Shown in pieces: positions 46,342-56,200 of a DNA stretch of 64,000 nucleotides. This DNA is from an uncultured Colwellia sp. (GTDB lineage Bacteria; Pseudomonadota; Gammaproteobacteria; Enterobacterales; Alteromonadaceae): positions 1 to 64,000 of the forward strand of contig CAJXQI010000018.1 of the NCBI GenBank assembly GCA_913058395.1, given 5' to 3'. Numbering within the stretch: position 1 is the stretch's first letter; each line of letters begins with the position of its first letter. The notes under the pieces were generated by a model, which saw only the letters and a list, made by a program, of their open reading frames with translations, was not told where the DNA came from and ran no database searches. Made by a program: the position numbers and the translations under genes.

Positions 46342-47658
46342 TTATTTTGCTGCCATCAAACCTTTGTTGATGTCTTTTAAGTCTTGGTCTGTAATGGTAC
46401 CGCCAGCTCGTTTTAGCGCTAATACGTTTTGAATATAAGTATAACGCGTTGAAGATAAGTTTCTTTTTGCGTTATAAAGGTTACGAGTACTGTTCAATAC
46501 ATCTACAATAGTACGAGTACCTACTTCAAAACCAGCTTCTGTTGCTTTTAATGCACTTTCAGCACTGACTACTGCTTGTTCTAATGACTTGATAGCAGAA
46601 ACGGCAGCAATTACTGTGTTGTAGGCGTTACGAGTATTACGTACAACATTACGATGTGATTGCTCTAAGTTTTGGCTAGCAACAACATAGTTACTTTGCG
46701 CTTGGCGTACACTACTTGAAATTGCACCACCAGAATAAATTGGCACTGTTAATGTAATACCAATTGATTGGCTATCAAGTGCAGGTGAATTATTATCATC
46801 AGAAGAATTAAAACGACCATTCAAATCAAGTGATGGATAATGACCTGATCTTGCAATATTAATATTTTCTTTCGCTATATCAACGTTGATTTTTTCAGCA
46901 ATTAAATCTAAATTTTTCGCTTCTGCCGTTTGTTGCCATTCATTAGCGCTATCAGGAGAAGGGCGAGAAGTGCCAAAACGCTCAGTATTCAATATACTTA
47001 AATCACGAGGATAAATATTGGTTATAACTCGTAAGGCTTCTTCAGAATTAAATACGTTATTTTCTGCTCTTATCTCATCAGTTACTGCGTTATCATATTG
47101 CGCTTGTGCTTCATGTACATCAGTAATGGCTGTTAAACCAACAGAGAATCGCTGTTTGGTTTGCTCAAGCTGACGTTCAATAGCAGCTTTTTCAGCAATT
47201 GAAAATTCTAAATCATCTTTAGCGCTTAGTACGTTAAAGTAAGCTTCAGTTACTCGTACAATTAAATCTTGTTTGGCAACTTGATAAGAAATGTCACTTT
47301 GATGAGCCAACTTTTTGGCATTGTCTAACCGTAACCATGTTGAATGACGATACAATTCCATGCTTAATGTTGCGCCGTAAGTAAAATTTTCAGATTCAAT
47401 CGTTACAATTTTATTGTTCTGAAAACTCTCGCTTTCGCCATCAGTGTATGATGCAGAGCCGCTAATTTGTGGTAGTAAAACTGCACGCGCTTGTTCAATA
47501 CCTTCTTCGGTTGCTAAATATTGCGCATGAGCCCCAAGAACAACCGGATCATTCGCTTGTGCTTGCTGATATACTGATAATAAATCTTCGGCATTAGCTA
47601 AAGAGCTACTTGCAGCACAGGCAAGGCCAATGAATAGTGCGGTTATTGTTTTTCTCAT
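46342..47658 (-). CDS. tolC: Outer-membrane efflux channel TolC
   Basis: 438 residues. The signal peptide ends in A-N-A before E-D-L-L-S-V-Y-Q-Q-A-Q-A-N-D-P. Two structural repeats of the outer-membrane efflux family follow: A-R-A-V-L-L-P-Q-I-S-G-S-A-S-Y in the first, with its counterpart A-R-S-G-H-Y-P-S-L-D-L-N-G-R-F in the second. The end is N-V-L-A-L-K-R-A-G-G-T-I, without the long C-terminal tail of the E. coli protein. It serves tripartite efflux pumps and type I secretion. It is divergent from nudF, as in E. coli. Confidence 0.95.
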   Translation of the reverse strand: MRKTITALFIGLACAASSSLANAEDLLSVYQQAQANDPVVLGAHAQYLATEEGIEQARAVLLPQISGSASYTDGESESFQNNKIVTIESENFTYGATLSMELYRHSTWLRLDNAKKLAHQSDISYQVAKQDLIVRVTEAYFNVLSAKDDLEFSIAEKAAIERQLEQTKQRFSVGLTAITDVHEAQAQYDNAVTDEIRAENNVFNSEEALRVITNIYPRDLSILNTERFGTSRPSPDSANEWQQTAEAKNLDLIAEKINVDIAKENINIARSGHYPSLDLNGRFNSSDDNNSPALDSQSIGITLTVPIYSGGAISSSVRQAQSNYVVASQNLEQSHRNVVRNTRNAYNTVIAAVSAIKSLEQAVVSAESALKATEAGFEVGTRTIVDVLNSTRNLYNAKRNLSSTRYTYIQNVLALKRAGGTITDQDLKDINKGLMAAK

Positions 47659-47877
47659 GTTGGAGCGATCCCTTTATTATTGAACTTATACCAAACTGGC
47701 TAATAAATTTATTTGATATTACTTGTATTTTTCTAATTGTAACTATCTTATCGTGAATAAGGAATTAGCTAAATAAAATAAGTGTTTACCGAAGTATTCT
47801 AGTGTAACAAAATGTTAAGTGCTAGTGTACTTAGCAAATCATAGTCAATTTTTCTCAAAGTCACTAAGGGCTTGCAT

Positions 47878-48501
47878 ATGAAGCAAACAAAAGCGTCGCT
47901 GCTACGCTTTAACATTGATGATGTCGAGGTCGTTGAAAAAACAAGAAAGTACCAGGGTTTTTTCGCACTTGATGAATACAAATTTCGTCATAAACTTTAC
48001 CGTGGTGGTTTCAGTGAGGTATTGACCCGAGAGGTATTTGAGCGAGGCGATGCGGTTGCCATATTACCTTACGACCCAGCAACAGATTCTATTGTGCTTA
48101 TTGAACAATTTCGCCCTGGAGCACTTCGCAGTGAACATGGTCCGTGGCAATTGGAATTAATTGCGGGCATGTTTGGCGCTAATGAACAACCTATTGAAGT
48201 GGCAATACGAGAAGCAAAAGAAGAAGCTAACTTGGTAATATTACCTAATAACGTCACGAAAGTTATGAACTACCTGTCGAGCTCTGGTGGCATGAGCGAA
48301 TGTATTCATCTTTATTGTGCGAGTGTTGATAGTAGCAACCTTTCAGGTGTTTATGGTTTAGAAGAAGAAGGTGAAGATATACTGGTGCACGTTGTTGCAC
48401 GAAAACAAGCACTAGCTTTATTAGAAAGTGGAAAAATCACCAATGCTGCTACCATTATTGCGTTACAATGGTTGCAACTTAATTTTGATAAATTGAAGTA
48501 A
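47878..48501 (+). CDS. nudF: ADP-ribose pyrophosphatase NudF
   Basis: 207 residues. The ATG at 47878 has AAGGG seven bases upstream; a TTG two codons earlier is less likely. The Nudix box reads G-M-F-G-A-N-E-x7-R-E-A-K-E-E-A-N-L. It matches GX5EX7REUXEEXGU except that the last Gly is Asn. The catalytic R-E and E-E residues are intact. The family's G-L-E-E-E-G-E-D-I-L-V-H-V-V loop and I-A-L-Q-W-L-Q-L end are as in E. coli. It is first in the nudF-yqiB-cpdA-yqiA-parE run. Confidence 0.94.
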   Translation: MKQTKASLLRFNIDDVEVVEKTRKYQGFFALDEYKFRHKLYRGGFSEVLTREVFERGDAVAILPYDPATDSIVLIEQFRPGALRSEHGPWQLELIAGMFGANEQPIEVAIREAKEEANLVILPNNVTKVMNYLSSSGGMSECIHLYCASVDSSNLSGVYGLEEEGEDILVHVVARKQALALLESGKITNAATIIALQWLQLNFDKLK

Positions 48502-48514
48502 AAGTTAGCATAAA

Positions 48515-48973
48515 ATGTCAGTTGCCATTAAAAAATACCGCCCCCATTTACCCACATTAATGTCGCTATGCGATATTAATTATATGTTGTTGTTACGTAT
48601 TCTTGCTGATAAAGAGCAAGTTGGTGAAGAGCGTTGTTTTTTTATTTCTGATTTTTTAAGTTACCGCGTGGTGATTAATGAAGTCACACGTTATACAACC
48701 TTGCTGACTATCAACCAAGAAGCCAATATTAATGGTTATAATTTAGCGTCATTATTTCGACCTAAAATGGTTGTACGCCTATATCATGATGCTCGTATGG
48801 CAGAAGTTATTAGTAATCAAGATGTGAATCAGATTAAACCAAGATACGATTATCCCAATGACAAAATGCATTTACCTGATGAAAAGCAGCAAATAAATTT
48901 TTTCTTAAAAGAATGGCTACAACTATGTTTGCAGCTTGGACAAGTTCACGTTAGTAAAGTTAAAAACAAATAA
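48515..48973 (+). CDS. yqiB: DUF1249 protein YqiB
   Basis: 152 residues, cytoplasmic. The start Y-R-P-H-L-P-T-L-M-S-L-C-D-I-N-Y and Y-H-D-A-R-M-A-E-V-I identify the DUF1249 family. In E. coli it sits between nudF and cpdA, as here. Function is unknown. It begins 13 bases after nudF and ends four bases before cpdA. Confidence 0.93.
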   Translation: MSVAIKKYRPHLPTLMSLCDINYMLLLRILADKEQVGEERCFFISDFLSYRVVINEVTRYTTLLTINQEANINGYNLASLFRPKMVVRLYHDARMAEVISNQDVNQIKPRYDYPNDKMHLPDEKQQINFFLKEWLQLCLQLGQVHVSKVKNK

Positions 48974-48977
48974 TTTT

Positions 48978-49733
48978 ATGTCAAAAGAATTTATCGTCGT
49001 ACAAATAAGTGATAGCCACTTATTTGCTGATACGTCAGGGCTACACCACGACACCAACGTTTATCAAAATTTAATTAAGGTATTGCAAAATATAAAGCAA
49101 TTGCCGCATGTTGATATCATCGTATTCACTGGTGATTTAACGCAAGATCATACCGATGCTTCTTATCAACTTTTTGTACAAGCGTTTAACGCATGCGAAA
49201 TAATAACGCCAGTTTACTATTTAGCAGGAAATCATGATGAGCCAAAGTTATTAAATCATTATTTAGCATCAACACCTTTTTGCTCAGAAAAAGTTATTGA
49301 AACAAAGCATTGGCAAATATTGCTAATAGAGAGCAAAAGCGACACGCCTGCGGGTGAAGTAACTCAACAACAATTTAGTCAAGTTGCTAATGCTATCAAT
49401 GCTAAAAAGTCACAGTTATTGTTAATGCATCACCACCCCGTTGATGTTGGTTTTTTTATTGACCAGCATGGTTTGAATAATCAGCAGCAATTTCGTGACT
49501 TTATTGATGCTTTTCCTTCTATTGCTGCCGTTGGCTGTGGTCATATTCATCAAGCGCTGAGTTTACCGATGGCATTGACAAAAAGAATGGTGAATTTATA
49601 TAGTTGCCCTGCAACGTCTATTCAGTTTGATGTCACCAGCGCAACTGTTGCTAAAAATAGTCAAGGCCCTGGTTTTCGTCAATTCATTTTAAAAGCAGAT
49701 AAGCAATTATTTACTGACGTTACTTTTATTTAA
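48978..49733 (+). CDS. cpdA: 3',5'-cyclic-AMP phosphodiesterase CpdA
   Basis: 251 residues of the calcineurin-like metallophosphoesterase fold. Motifs in order are V-Q-I-S-D-S-H-L-F, F-T-G-D-L-T-Q-D, L-A-G-N-H-D-E, L-M-H-H-H-P-V and G-C-G-H-I-H-Q, together giving the two-metal site. E. coli CpdA lowers cAMP and so tunes CRP. An earlier ATG at 48936 lies within yqiB and adds 14 residues of shadow sequence; 48978 is preferred. Confidence 0.94.
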   Translation: MSKEFIVVQISDSHLFADTSGLHHDTNVYQNLIKVLQNIKQLPHVDIIVFTGDLTQDHTDASYQLFVQAFNACEIITPVYYLAGNHDEPKLLNHYLASTPFCSEKVIETKHWQILLIESKSDTPAGEVTQQQFSQVANAINAKKSQLLLMHHHPVDVGFFIDQHGLNNQQQFRDFIDAFPSIAAVGCGHIHQALSLPMALTKRMVNLYSCPATSIQFDVTSATVAKNSQGPGFRQFILKADKQLFTDVTFI

Positions 49734-49756
49734 CTGCCGCGAAGGACATGCTACTC

Positions 49757-50335
49757 ATGGTAAACTTATTATATATTCATGGCTTTAATTCATCACCGCA
49801 GTCGATGAAAGCAAAACTGACTAAAGCATATTTTGCAAAGCACCATTCAAATGTGAAGGTTCATTTTCCGCAGTTATTGTCTTCACCTAATGCTGCCATT
49901 GCGCAATTAGAAGCAATAATTGATAGTAATGGAAACAGTACCTGGCTAATCATGGGCTCGTCATTAGGCGGATACTTTTCAACTTATTTAGCTGAAAAAT
50001 ATAAAGCACAGGCGGTGCTTATTAATCCTGCAGTAAAGCCATATGAATTACTCAGTGACATTATCGGAGAACAAACAAATCCTTATACACAGGAGCGTTA
50101 TCAGGTAAAGGAGCAACACATTGTCGATTTACAGTTACTTGAACAAGAAAATATTTCTAAAAATAATTACTTGGTCATGGTACAAACTGGCGATGAAGTG
50201 TTAGATTACCAACAAGCCGTTGAAAAATACCAGCATTGCCAGTTGGTAGTGCAGAAAGGAGGCGATCATAGTTTTATCGACTATGAAACTATGCTTCCTG
50301 AAATTGCAGTATTTTTTAATTTAGAATCGAAATAG
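49757..50335 (+). CDS. yqiA: YqiA-like alpha/beta-hydrolase (esterase)
   Basis: 192 residues. N-L-L-Y-I-H-G-F-N-S-S-P opens the fold, and G-S-S-L-G-G-Y holds the nucleophile serine. D-E-V-L-D-Y and G-G-D-H-S-F supply the acid and histidine. E. coli YqiA is a 193-residue esterase active on short acyl chains. Start choice: AAGGA at about 49742 is too close to the ATG at 49748 and well placed for the one at 49757. It lies in the conserved run before parE. Confidence 0.92.
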   Translation: MVNLLYIHGFNSSPQSMKAKLTKAYFAKHHSNVKVHFPQLLSSPNAAIAQLEAIIDSNGNSTWLIMGSSLGGYFSTYLAEKYKAQAVLINPAVKPYELLSDIIGEQTNPYTQERYQVKEQHIVDLQLLEQENISKNNYLVMVQTGDEVLDYQQAVEKYQHCQLVVQKGGDHSFIDYETMLPEIAVFFNLESK

Positions 50336-50359
50336 ATTAATAATGATTAGAACAATTAA

Positions 50360-52249
50360 ATGAGCGAACAATATAACTCCGACTCCATTGAAGTTCTCAG
50401 TGGCTTAGATCCGGTACGTCATCGTCCGGGTATGTATACAGATACCAATCGTCCTAACCATTTAGGTCAAGAAGTCATTGATAACTCTGTCGATGAAGCG
50501 CTTGCTGGGCATGCACAAAATATCACCGTTATTCTTGATAAAGACCAGTCACTAGAAGTTATTGATGATGGTCGAGGAATGCCAATTGATATTCACCCTG
50601 AAGAAGGGGTTTCTGGTGTTGAGCTGATATTTTGTAAATTGCATGCTGGTGGTAAGTTTTCTAATAAAAACTATCAATTTTCTGGTGGTTTACACGGCGT
50701 AGGTATTTCCGTTGTTAACGCCTTGTCAACACGTGTCGATGTTGCGGTTCGACGTGACAGTAAAGTCTATGAAATGGCTTTTGAAAATGGTCATAAAGTT
50801 GAAGAGCTAAGAGAAACTGGCGTTGTTGGTCGCAGAAATACCGGTACTAGAGTGAAATTTTGGCCGGATGCGAGCTATTTTGATTCTGCTAATTTTTCTG
50901 CTCGTCGTTTAGTACATTTACTTAAAGCAAAAGCGGTTTTGTGCCCTGGCTTAACCATTAAGTTTCATGACAAAAATGATGATGCGAAACATCAATGGTG
51001 TTATGAAGACGGTTTAGTCGATTATTTAAAAGAGTCAGTTAAAAGCTTTGAAAGCTTACCCGAAGAACCTTTTGTAGGTAGCTTTACTTCACAGCATGAA
51101 GCGGCGGATTGGGCCGTTACTTGGTTACCTGAGGGCGGCGAGTCAGTTGGTGAAAGTTACGTAAACTTGATCCCAACAATTCAAGGTGGTACCCATGTCA
51201 ATGGTATGCGCCAAGGCTTGCTTGAGTCTATGCGTGAATTCTGCGAATTTAGGAATTTAGTGCCTCGTGGCGTTAAGTTAACTCCTGATGATATATGGGA
51301 TAAATGTTCTTATATCTTGTCAGTTAAAATGGAAGACCCGCAATTTGCTGGGCAAACAAAAGAGCGGTTATCGTCTCGCCAGTGTGCGGCATTTGTTACC
51401 GGTGTTGTTAAGGATGCATTTAGCCTTTGGTTAAATGAACATACAGAAATTGCAGAAGCCTTAGCGGAGTTCTGTATTTCGAATGCCCAACGTCGATTAC
51501 GTGCGAGTAAGAAAATCATTCGTAAAAAAGTGACGCAGGGGCCTGCTTTACCTGGGAAGTTAACCGATTGTGGCAGCCAAGATATTGCTCGTACTGAGTT
51601 ATTTTTGGTTGAGGGTGACTCGGCAGGCGGTAGTGCTAAACAAGCACGGGATCGTGAAATACAGGCGATTATGCCGCTGCGAGGTAAAATACTAAATACC
51701 TGGGAAGTTGAATCGGGGCAAATACTTGCTTCACAAGAAGTACATGATATTTCAGTGGCATTAGGTATTGACCCTGACACCGAAGATTTATCGGGTTTAC
51801 GTTACGGTAAAATATGTATTCTTGCTGATGCCGACTCTGATGGTCTTCATATTGCCACATTACTGTGTGCACTGTTTACTCAGCACTTTTTACCTTTAGT
51901 GCAAGCGGGTCATGTATATGTTGCTATGCCGCCTTTATATCGTATTGATGTCGGTAAAGAAGTTTTCTATGCTTTAGATGAAGAAGAAAAAGACGGCATT
52001 CTAGATCGTATTGAAGCGGAGAAAAAACGCGGTAAAGTCAATGTTCAGCGCTTTAAAGGCTTGGGTGAAATGAACCCATTACAATTGCGTGAAACCACTA
52101 TGGATCCTAATACCCGTCGTTTAGTGCAGTTAACTGTCGATGAACACTCGGAAACTATGGAATTAATGGACATGCTTTTATCGAAGAAGCGCAGTGGCGA
52201 CCGTAAGGTTTGGCTACAATCAAAAGGTGACTTGGTTGAACTCGAATAG
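50360..52249 (+). CDS. parE: DNA topoisomerase IV subunit B
   Basis: 629 residues, against 630 in E. coli. The GHKL ATPase has V-I-D-N-S-V-D-E-A, D-D-G-R-G-M-P and the lid G-G-L-H-G-V-G-I-S-V-V-N-A-L-S. The TOPRIM domain has L-V-E-G-D-S-A-G-G-S-A and D-A-D-S-D-G-L-H-I. It works with ParC to unlink replicated chromosomes. It ends the nudF-parE run; parC lies about 4 kb downstream, unlinked by two or three signalling genes. Confidence 0.98.
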   Translation: MSEQYNSDSIEVLSGLDPVRHRPGMYTDTNRPNHLGQEVIDNSVDEALAGHAQNITVILDKDQSLEVIDDGRGMPIDIHPEEGVSGVELIFCKLHAGGKFSNKNYQFSGGLHGVGISVVNALSTRVDVAVRRDSKVYEMAFENGHKVEELRETGVVGRRNTGTRVKFWPDASYFDSANFSARRLVHLLKAKAVLCPGLTIKFHDKNDDAKHQWCYEDGLVDYLKESVKSFESLPEEPFVGSFTSQHEAADWAVTWLPEGGESVGESYVNLIPTIQGGTHVNGMRQGLLESMREFCEFRNLVPRGVKLTPDDIWDKCSYILSVKMEDPQFAGQTKERLSSRQCAAFVTGVVKDAFSLWLNEHTEIAEALAEFCISNAQRRLRASKKIIRKKVTQGPALPGKLTDCGSQDIARTELFLVEGDSAGGSAKQARDREIQAIMPLRGKILNTWEVESGQILASQEVHDISVALGIDPDTEDLSGLRYGKICILADADSDGLHIATLLCALFTQHFLPLVQAGHVYVAMPPLYRIDVGKEVFYALDEEEKDGILDRIEAEKKRGKVNVQRFKGLGEMNPLQLRETTMDPNTRRLVQLTVDEHSETMELMDMLLSKKRSGDRKVWLQSKGDLVELE

Positions 52250-52320
52250 TAGTTCAAGCCGCTTTATTTACTGATTATTGACATTAAATAGTCAGTTAAT
52301 AAAAGTAACGTTGATTTAAG

Positions 52321-52352
52321 AAGGTATAGACTTATTTGCTATACCTTTTTTA
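52321..52352 (+). terminator. Terminator after parE
   Basis: AAGGTATAG pairs with CTATACCTT over a nine-base loop and is followed by a T-run, just before the VOC gene. Confidence 0.78.
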
Positions 52353-52371
52353 TTTTTACAATAGGAATATT

Positions 52372-52779
52372 ATGATTGAACATCGTGAGTTGCGTAGTAT
52401 TTGCCATGCCTCAATTGGCATCAATAACTTGGTAAAGGCAAAAGCTTTTTATACGCCAATATTAAAAATATTGGCGATAGAGCTAGTAAGTGAATACGAG
52501 CATGCTGCCGCTTATGGCAAAGGTTACCCTGAATTTTGGCTACAACGACCTTTTAATCAAGCGCCGGCAAATAGCGGTAACGGTATTCACTTTGGTTTTG
52601 TCGCGTTAAGTCGGCAGCAAGTTGATGAATTTTATCAAATGGCGTTATCTTTAGGTGGCCAATGTAATGGTGCTCCGGGCGCAAGGCCTGATTATGGCGA
52701 ACCTTACTACGGTTGCTTTATAAAAGATTTAGAAGGTAACAATATTGAAGCGAGTTACTGGCACGTTGAAGAAAAGTAA
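52372..52779 (+). CDS. VOC-superfamily (glyoxalase-like) protein
   Basis: 135 residues. The start C-H-A-S-I-G-I-N-N-L-V-K-A-K-A-F-Y, the mid-strand H-F-G-F-V-A-L and the end Y-G-C-F-I-K-D-L-E-G-N-N-I-E-A are typical of one betaalphabetabetabeta pair of the VOC fold. Metal-type residues His, His and Glu are at the expected places. Members act in glyoxal metabolism, resistance or ring cleavage; the substrate here is unknown. An earlier start at 52336 lies inside the terminator and is rejected; GGA precedes ATG 52372. Confidence 0.85.
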   Translation: MIEHRELRSICHASIGINNLVKAKAFYTPILKILAIELVSEYEHAAAYGKGYPEFWLQRPFNQAPANSGNGIHFGFVALSRQQVDEFYQMALSLGGQCNGAPGARPDYGEPYYGCFIKDLEGNNIEASYWHVEEK

Positions 52780-52897
52780 TTTTTTGCAGAATATCTTGTG
52801 CTGTGAATTCACTGATAATTCGATTAAAAATAACAGTTTAATATTTAGTTAAATTCGTTTTATACTGTAAATCGCTATAGTTGCTGGAGCGCGGCAT

Positions 52898-54805
52898 TTG
52901 TCAAAAGAGTTACTTAAATTAACCGTTCAAAATTATAGCCAAATTTTCTTTCTTTTATTGTTAATATCTTGTAAATCAAATGCTTTGCAATCAGTGACTA
53001 AAAGTGACTTTGACTCCTTTATACAAAAGGCTGAGTTGCTTATTGATAGTGATCCTAAAGCGGCATTGTTTTTACTGAACTCCTACCAAGGTGATGTAAG
53101 TTCTCAGCCTATCACCAGTCAGGTTAATTATTATCGCATTCAATCTGAAGCGTACTCCGACCAATCACTTTATAGTTTAAGTAAAGAATCAGCAGAAATC
53201 GGCTTAAAACTCGCTAAAAAGATGAATAGTCCGAGCATTTTTATTGCTGAACTTGCTTTTACTAAAGGTTTTGCAATGGAAAGCCTTGGTGACTTAACTA
53301 GTGCATTAGAGCTTTATCAAAATGGTTTAGATGTTGCTCGTTCAATGGATAACCAAGAGTTTATTGCTCGAGGGTTTATAAATATTGGGGCGATATACTA
53401 TTTGCGTAAAGATTTTAAACAGTCTTTAATTGCGCTTAATCAAGCATTGAAATTAGCTAATATTCTTGAAGATGACGCGCTGCTTGGGGATATTACCAGC
53501 GAACTAGGCATTTTGTATGGGCACTTAGGTGAAGAAAATCACGCAAATCAATTTTTTCAGCAGTCATATCAACACTTTAAAAATGCAGGCAAGCATAATT
53601 ATGCGCTAAATAGCTTGCATAATGTTGCGATTAATCATGCCAATGAAAAGCGCTTTGAACAAGCAATAGCGGTTTATCGAGTGTTAGAAAGTGAAATTCA
53701 GCCAAAAACCAGTAATCAATTTATTTCAGGCGTTTATCGTGATTTAGCGTGGGCATTACTCAACCAAGAAGACGCTGATACTGAGAATGCTTACCGTTAT
53801 ATTTTACTTGCTGGCGAGTATGCCAAAGAAGTAGAGCACCATTTTGTAAAATTACAGTATCTTATTGATAAGGCATATATCTTAGAGAAAATGGCTCGTT
53901 ATGAAGAAGCTTTATTAAATGTTGAACAAGCTCAAGCGTTGTTCGAATTAAAGGCTAGCAGCATTTACGATACCAGTGAACTTAATATATTGTCGTTAAA
54001 AGCCAAATTGTATTACACCCTTGGCCAATATAATGAAGCTAGACGTATTCAAGAACGGTATTTTACTAAATATATAACATATAAAGAGTCACGTGATACC
54101 TCAGAAATTGATGAATTGAGATTACAATATGACAGTGAAACGGCCGAGCGACAAAAAGATATTCTTCAGAAAAAGCAAAGTCTTCAAGATTTTCAGCTAC
54201 AACAACTAACGCAAGAAGCGAATAACCGTAAAATGCTCGCGGCTTCATTTGCCATTTGCATTTTAGTATTAGCTTGGTTTTTACACCGTATTATTAAAGG
54301 GCAGAAAAAACTAATTACGGCAACAAGAACCGACAGTTTAACAGGGATTTTAAATCGTCGTCGGATATTGCAAATTGCTGAGCAAAGTTTTGAAGAGGCG
54401 AAAACTAGTCAGCAAGCTTTTAGCATTTGTATGATTGATATTGATTTTTTCAAAAAAATCAATGACCAATTTGGCCATCAAGCTGGCGACGGTGCATTGC
54501 GAGAAGTTGCAGAGTACGGACAAGCAGAAATGCGATCAAGAGATGCTTTTGGTCGTCTTGGTGGTGAAGAGTTTGTTGCCTTACTACCAAATACTGAGTA
54601 CGACGAGGCCTTTGAAGTTGCACAACGTGTTAGAGAGCGTATCGAAACAGCAACATGGCGAGCCGCTGAAATAAGTGAGCTAACGGTAAGTGTTGGTGTA
54701 TCGACCTATAAACAGGAAAACTATAATGACTTTAAAGCCTTATTAAAAGCAGCAGACGAGCACCTTTTACAAGCCAAAAATGCTGGCCGGAATAAGGTGA
54801 TTTAG
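52898..54805 (+). CDS. TPR-sensor diguanylate cyclase
   Basis: 635 residues from a TTG with GGAG eight bases upstream; no ATG fits. The signal region ends in L-L-I-S-C, which may be a lipobox. About 370 residues of TPR repeats (A-E-I-G-L-K-L-A-K-K, G-F-I-N-I-G-A-I-Y-Y and similar) should face the periplasm. A membrane helix lies at 446-465 and a GGDEF domain after it: L-T-G-I-L-N-R-R-R, G-G-E-E-F at 555-559, and the inhibitory R-S-R-D site five residues before it. Active c-di-GMP synthesis with product feedback is expected. A second enzyme of the same plan starts one base after its stop. Confidence 0.93.
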   Translation: MSKELLKLTVQNYSQIFFLLLLISCKSNALQSVTKSDFDSFIQKAELLIDSDPKAALFLLNSYQGDVSSQPITSQVNYYRIQSEAYSDQSLYSLSKESAEIGLKLAKKMNSPSIFIAELAFTKGFAMESLGDLTSALELYQNGLDVARSMDNQEFIARGFINIGAIYYLRKDFKQSLIALNQALKLANILEDDALLGDITSELGILYGHLGEENHANQFFQQSYQHFKNAGKHNYALNSLHNVAINHANEKRFEQAIAVYRVLESEIQPKTSNQFISGVYRDLAWALLNQEDADTENAYRYILLAGEYAKEVEHHFVKLQYLIDKAYILEKMARYEEALLNVEQAQALFELKASSIYDTSELNILSLKAKLYYTLGQYNEARRIQERYFTKYITYKESRDTSEIDELRLQYDSETAERQKDILQKKQSLQDFQLQQLTQEANNRKMLAASFAICILVLAWFLHRIIKGQKKLITATRTDSLTGILNRRRILQIAEQSFEEAKTSQQAFSICMIDIDFFKKINDQFGHQAGDGALREVAEYGQAEMRSRDAFGRLGGEEFVALLPNTEYDEAFEVAQRVRERIETATWRAAEISELTVSVGVSTYKQENYNDFKALLKAADEHLLQAKNAGRNKVI

Positions 54806-54806
54806 T

Positions 54807-56057
54807 ATGAGTATGAAATTTATCATCAAGATGTTCATTGTTTGCTTTATCGCAAAGGCATTGCTGAATAATGCCTTTGCAAATGATATTGCAGGCCAAG
54901 AGCAAGTTTTTAACGACTTTAATACCTCGTTAACGAAACAAAAAGATGTCACGGCTACGTTTTCTATAGATCAAAAAATTCTTTCGTTAAAAACTCTTAG
55001 TGAATATGACATTGCTGCAGCACGAACAAAGTTACAGGAGTTGCAGCAAATCGGGTTAGAGCTTAATCAAGCGGAATACTATTTATTACATGTTATTCGC
55101 GCCAATATAGCTAATGTGGAAGGGCAAGAGCATAAAGTGGTTAACTGGCTTAATAAAGCCATAAAGTTAGAGCCTTACCTCAGTGAAAAGCAATTAAACT
55201 CGCCTGAATTTGCTAGTGCATATTTAGTGCTCGCCGATATTTATCATCGACAGGGGGCATATCAAAAAGCATATGATAGTAAGAAAAAATACATTAAAAA
55301 GCACTCTGGCCATTTAAAATTACAAAACTCATTACGCATGAAGCGTTTAAATGAAAAGTATCAAATGGCAAAGAAGCATGAAGAAAATGAATTACTGGAA
55401 CAAAATAGTGAATTAAAACGTTTAGCGTTGGCACGTGTTGAATCGCAACGAAATAAGCAAAACTTCAATGTTGCCGTAACGTTAATTGCCGGGCTGCTGT
55501 TCTTTTTTCTCCTGTTACGTCAGTTTAAAATTCGTCGAGCACTAAAAATATTGGCTAAAACAGATAGCCTAACAAACTTGGCTAATCGTAGAGCATTTTT
55601 TGCCAATGGCTATAGCTATATGGAACGTGCACTAAAAGAGCAAAGCGAGCTGTGTGTGTTAGTGATAGATATCGATAACTTTAAACAGGTTAACGATAAT
55701 TTAGGCCACGATGTTGGTGATAAGGCTATTTGCTATGTTGCTGAGCTTGCAAGTGAAACCATGCGTTCGCGAGATATTCTTGCACGTATTGGTGGTGAAG
55801 AGTTTGCTGCTATATTACCTGATGCAAATGTCGGACAAGCACGAGCAATTGCTGAACGAATACGAGAAAAAATTCAACAGAGCAACGCTGTTGAATTACA
55901 AGGTTTACCTATTACCGTGAGTATCGGCTTAGCAAGTATTAACGATGGTAATAAGAATTTTGACCATTTATTACATATTGCTGATGTTGCCATGTATCAA
56001 GCCAAAACAAATGGTCGAAATTGTGTCTGCAATTACCAGCCAAGTAGCACTGAATAA
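54807..56057 (+). CDS. Diguanylate cyclase with short periplasmic helical sensor
   Basis: 416 residues. It has a signal peptide (A-F-A-N-D), a helical, TPR-like periplasmic part and a coiled coil. A membrane helix lies at about 220-239, then a GGDEF domain with D-S-L-T-N-L-A-N-R-R, G-G-E-E-F at 329-333 and an R-S-R-D inhibitory site before it. It looks like a shortened paralogue of the gene just upstream, with which it is co-transcribed (one base apart). The two may respond to the same type of envelope signal. Confidence 0.93.
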   Translation: MSMKFIIKMFIVCFIAKALLNNAFANDIAGQEQVFNDFNTSLTKQKDVTATFSIDQKILSLKTLSEYDIAAARTKLQELQQIGLELNQAEYYLLHVIRANIANVEGQEHKVVNWLNKAIKLEPYLSEKQLNSPEFASAYLVLADIYHRQGAYQKAYDSKKKYIKKHSGHLKLQNSLRMKRLNEKYQMAKKHEENELLEQNSELKRLALARVESQRNKQNFNVAVTLIAGLLFFFLLLRQFKIRRALKILAKTDSLTNLANRRAFFANGYSYMERALKEQSELCVLVIDIDNFKQVNDNLGHDVGDKAICYVAELASETMRSRDILARIGGEEFAAILPDANVGQARAIAERIREKIQQSNAVELQGLPITVSIGLASINDGNKNFDHLLHIADVAMYQAKTNGRNCVCNYQPSSTE

Positions 56058-56200
56058 TCATTATCTCCTAATTGCCGCAATATTATCGTATGAAAGTATT
56101 TTTTCCACACCGATAATCAGCTAAGCTAGCGATAGAATCATAACAACAAAAAATTCGATTAATATCTAACCGTTAATCGACCTTTTTAGGAAAATACTTC

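Noticed and set aside
51310-51780. 156-codon frame antisense to parE
   Set aside because: It lies wholly inside a well-supported conserved gene on the other strand and shows no recognisable domain.
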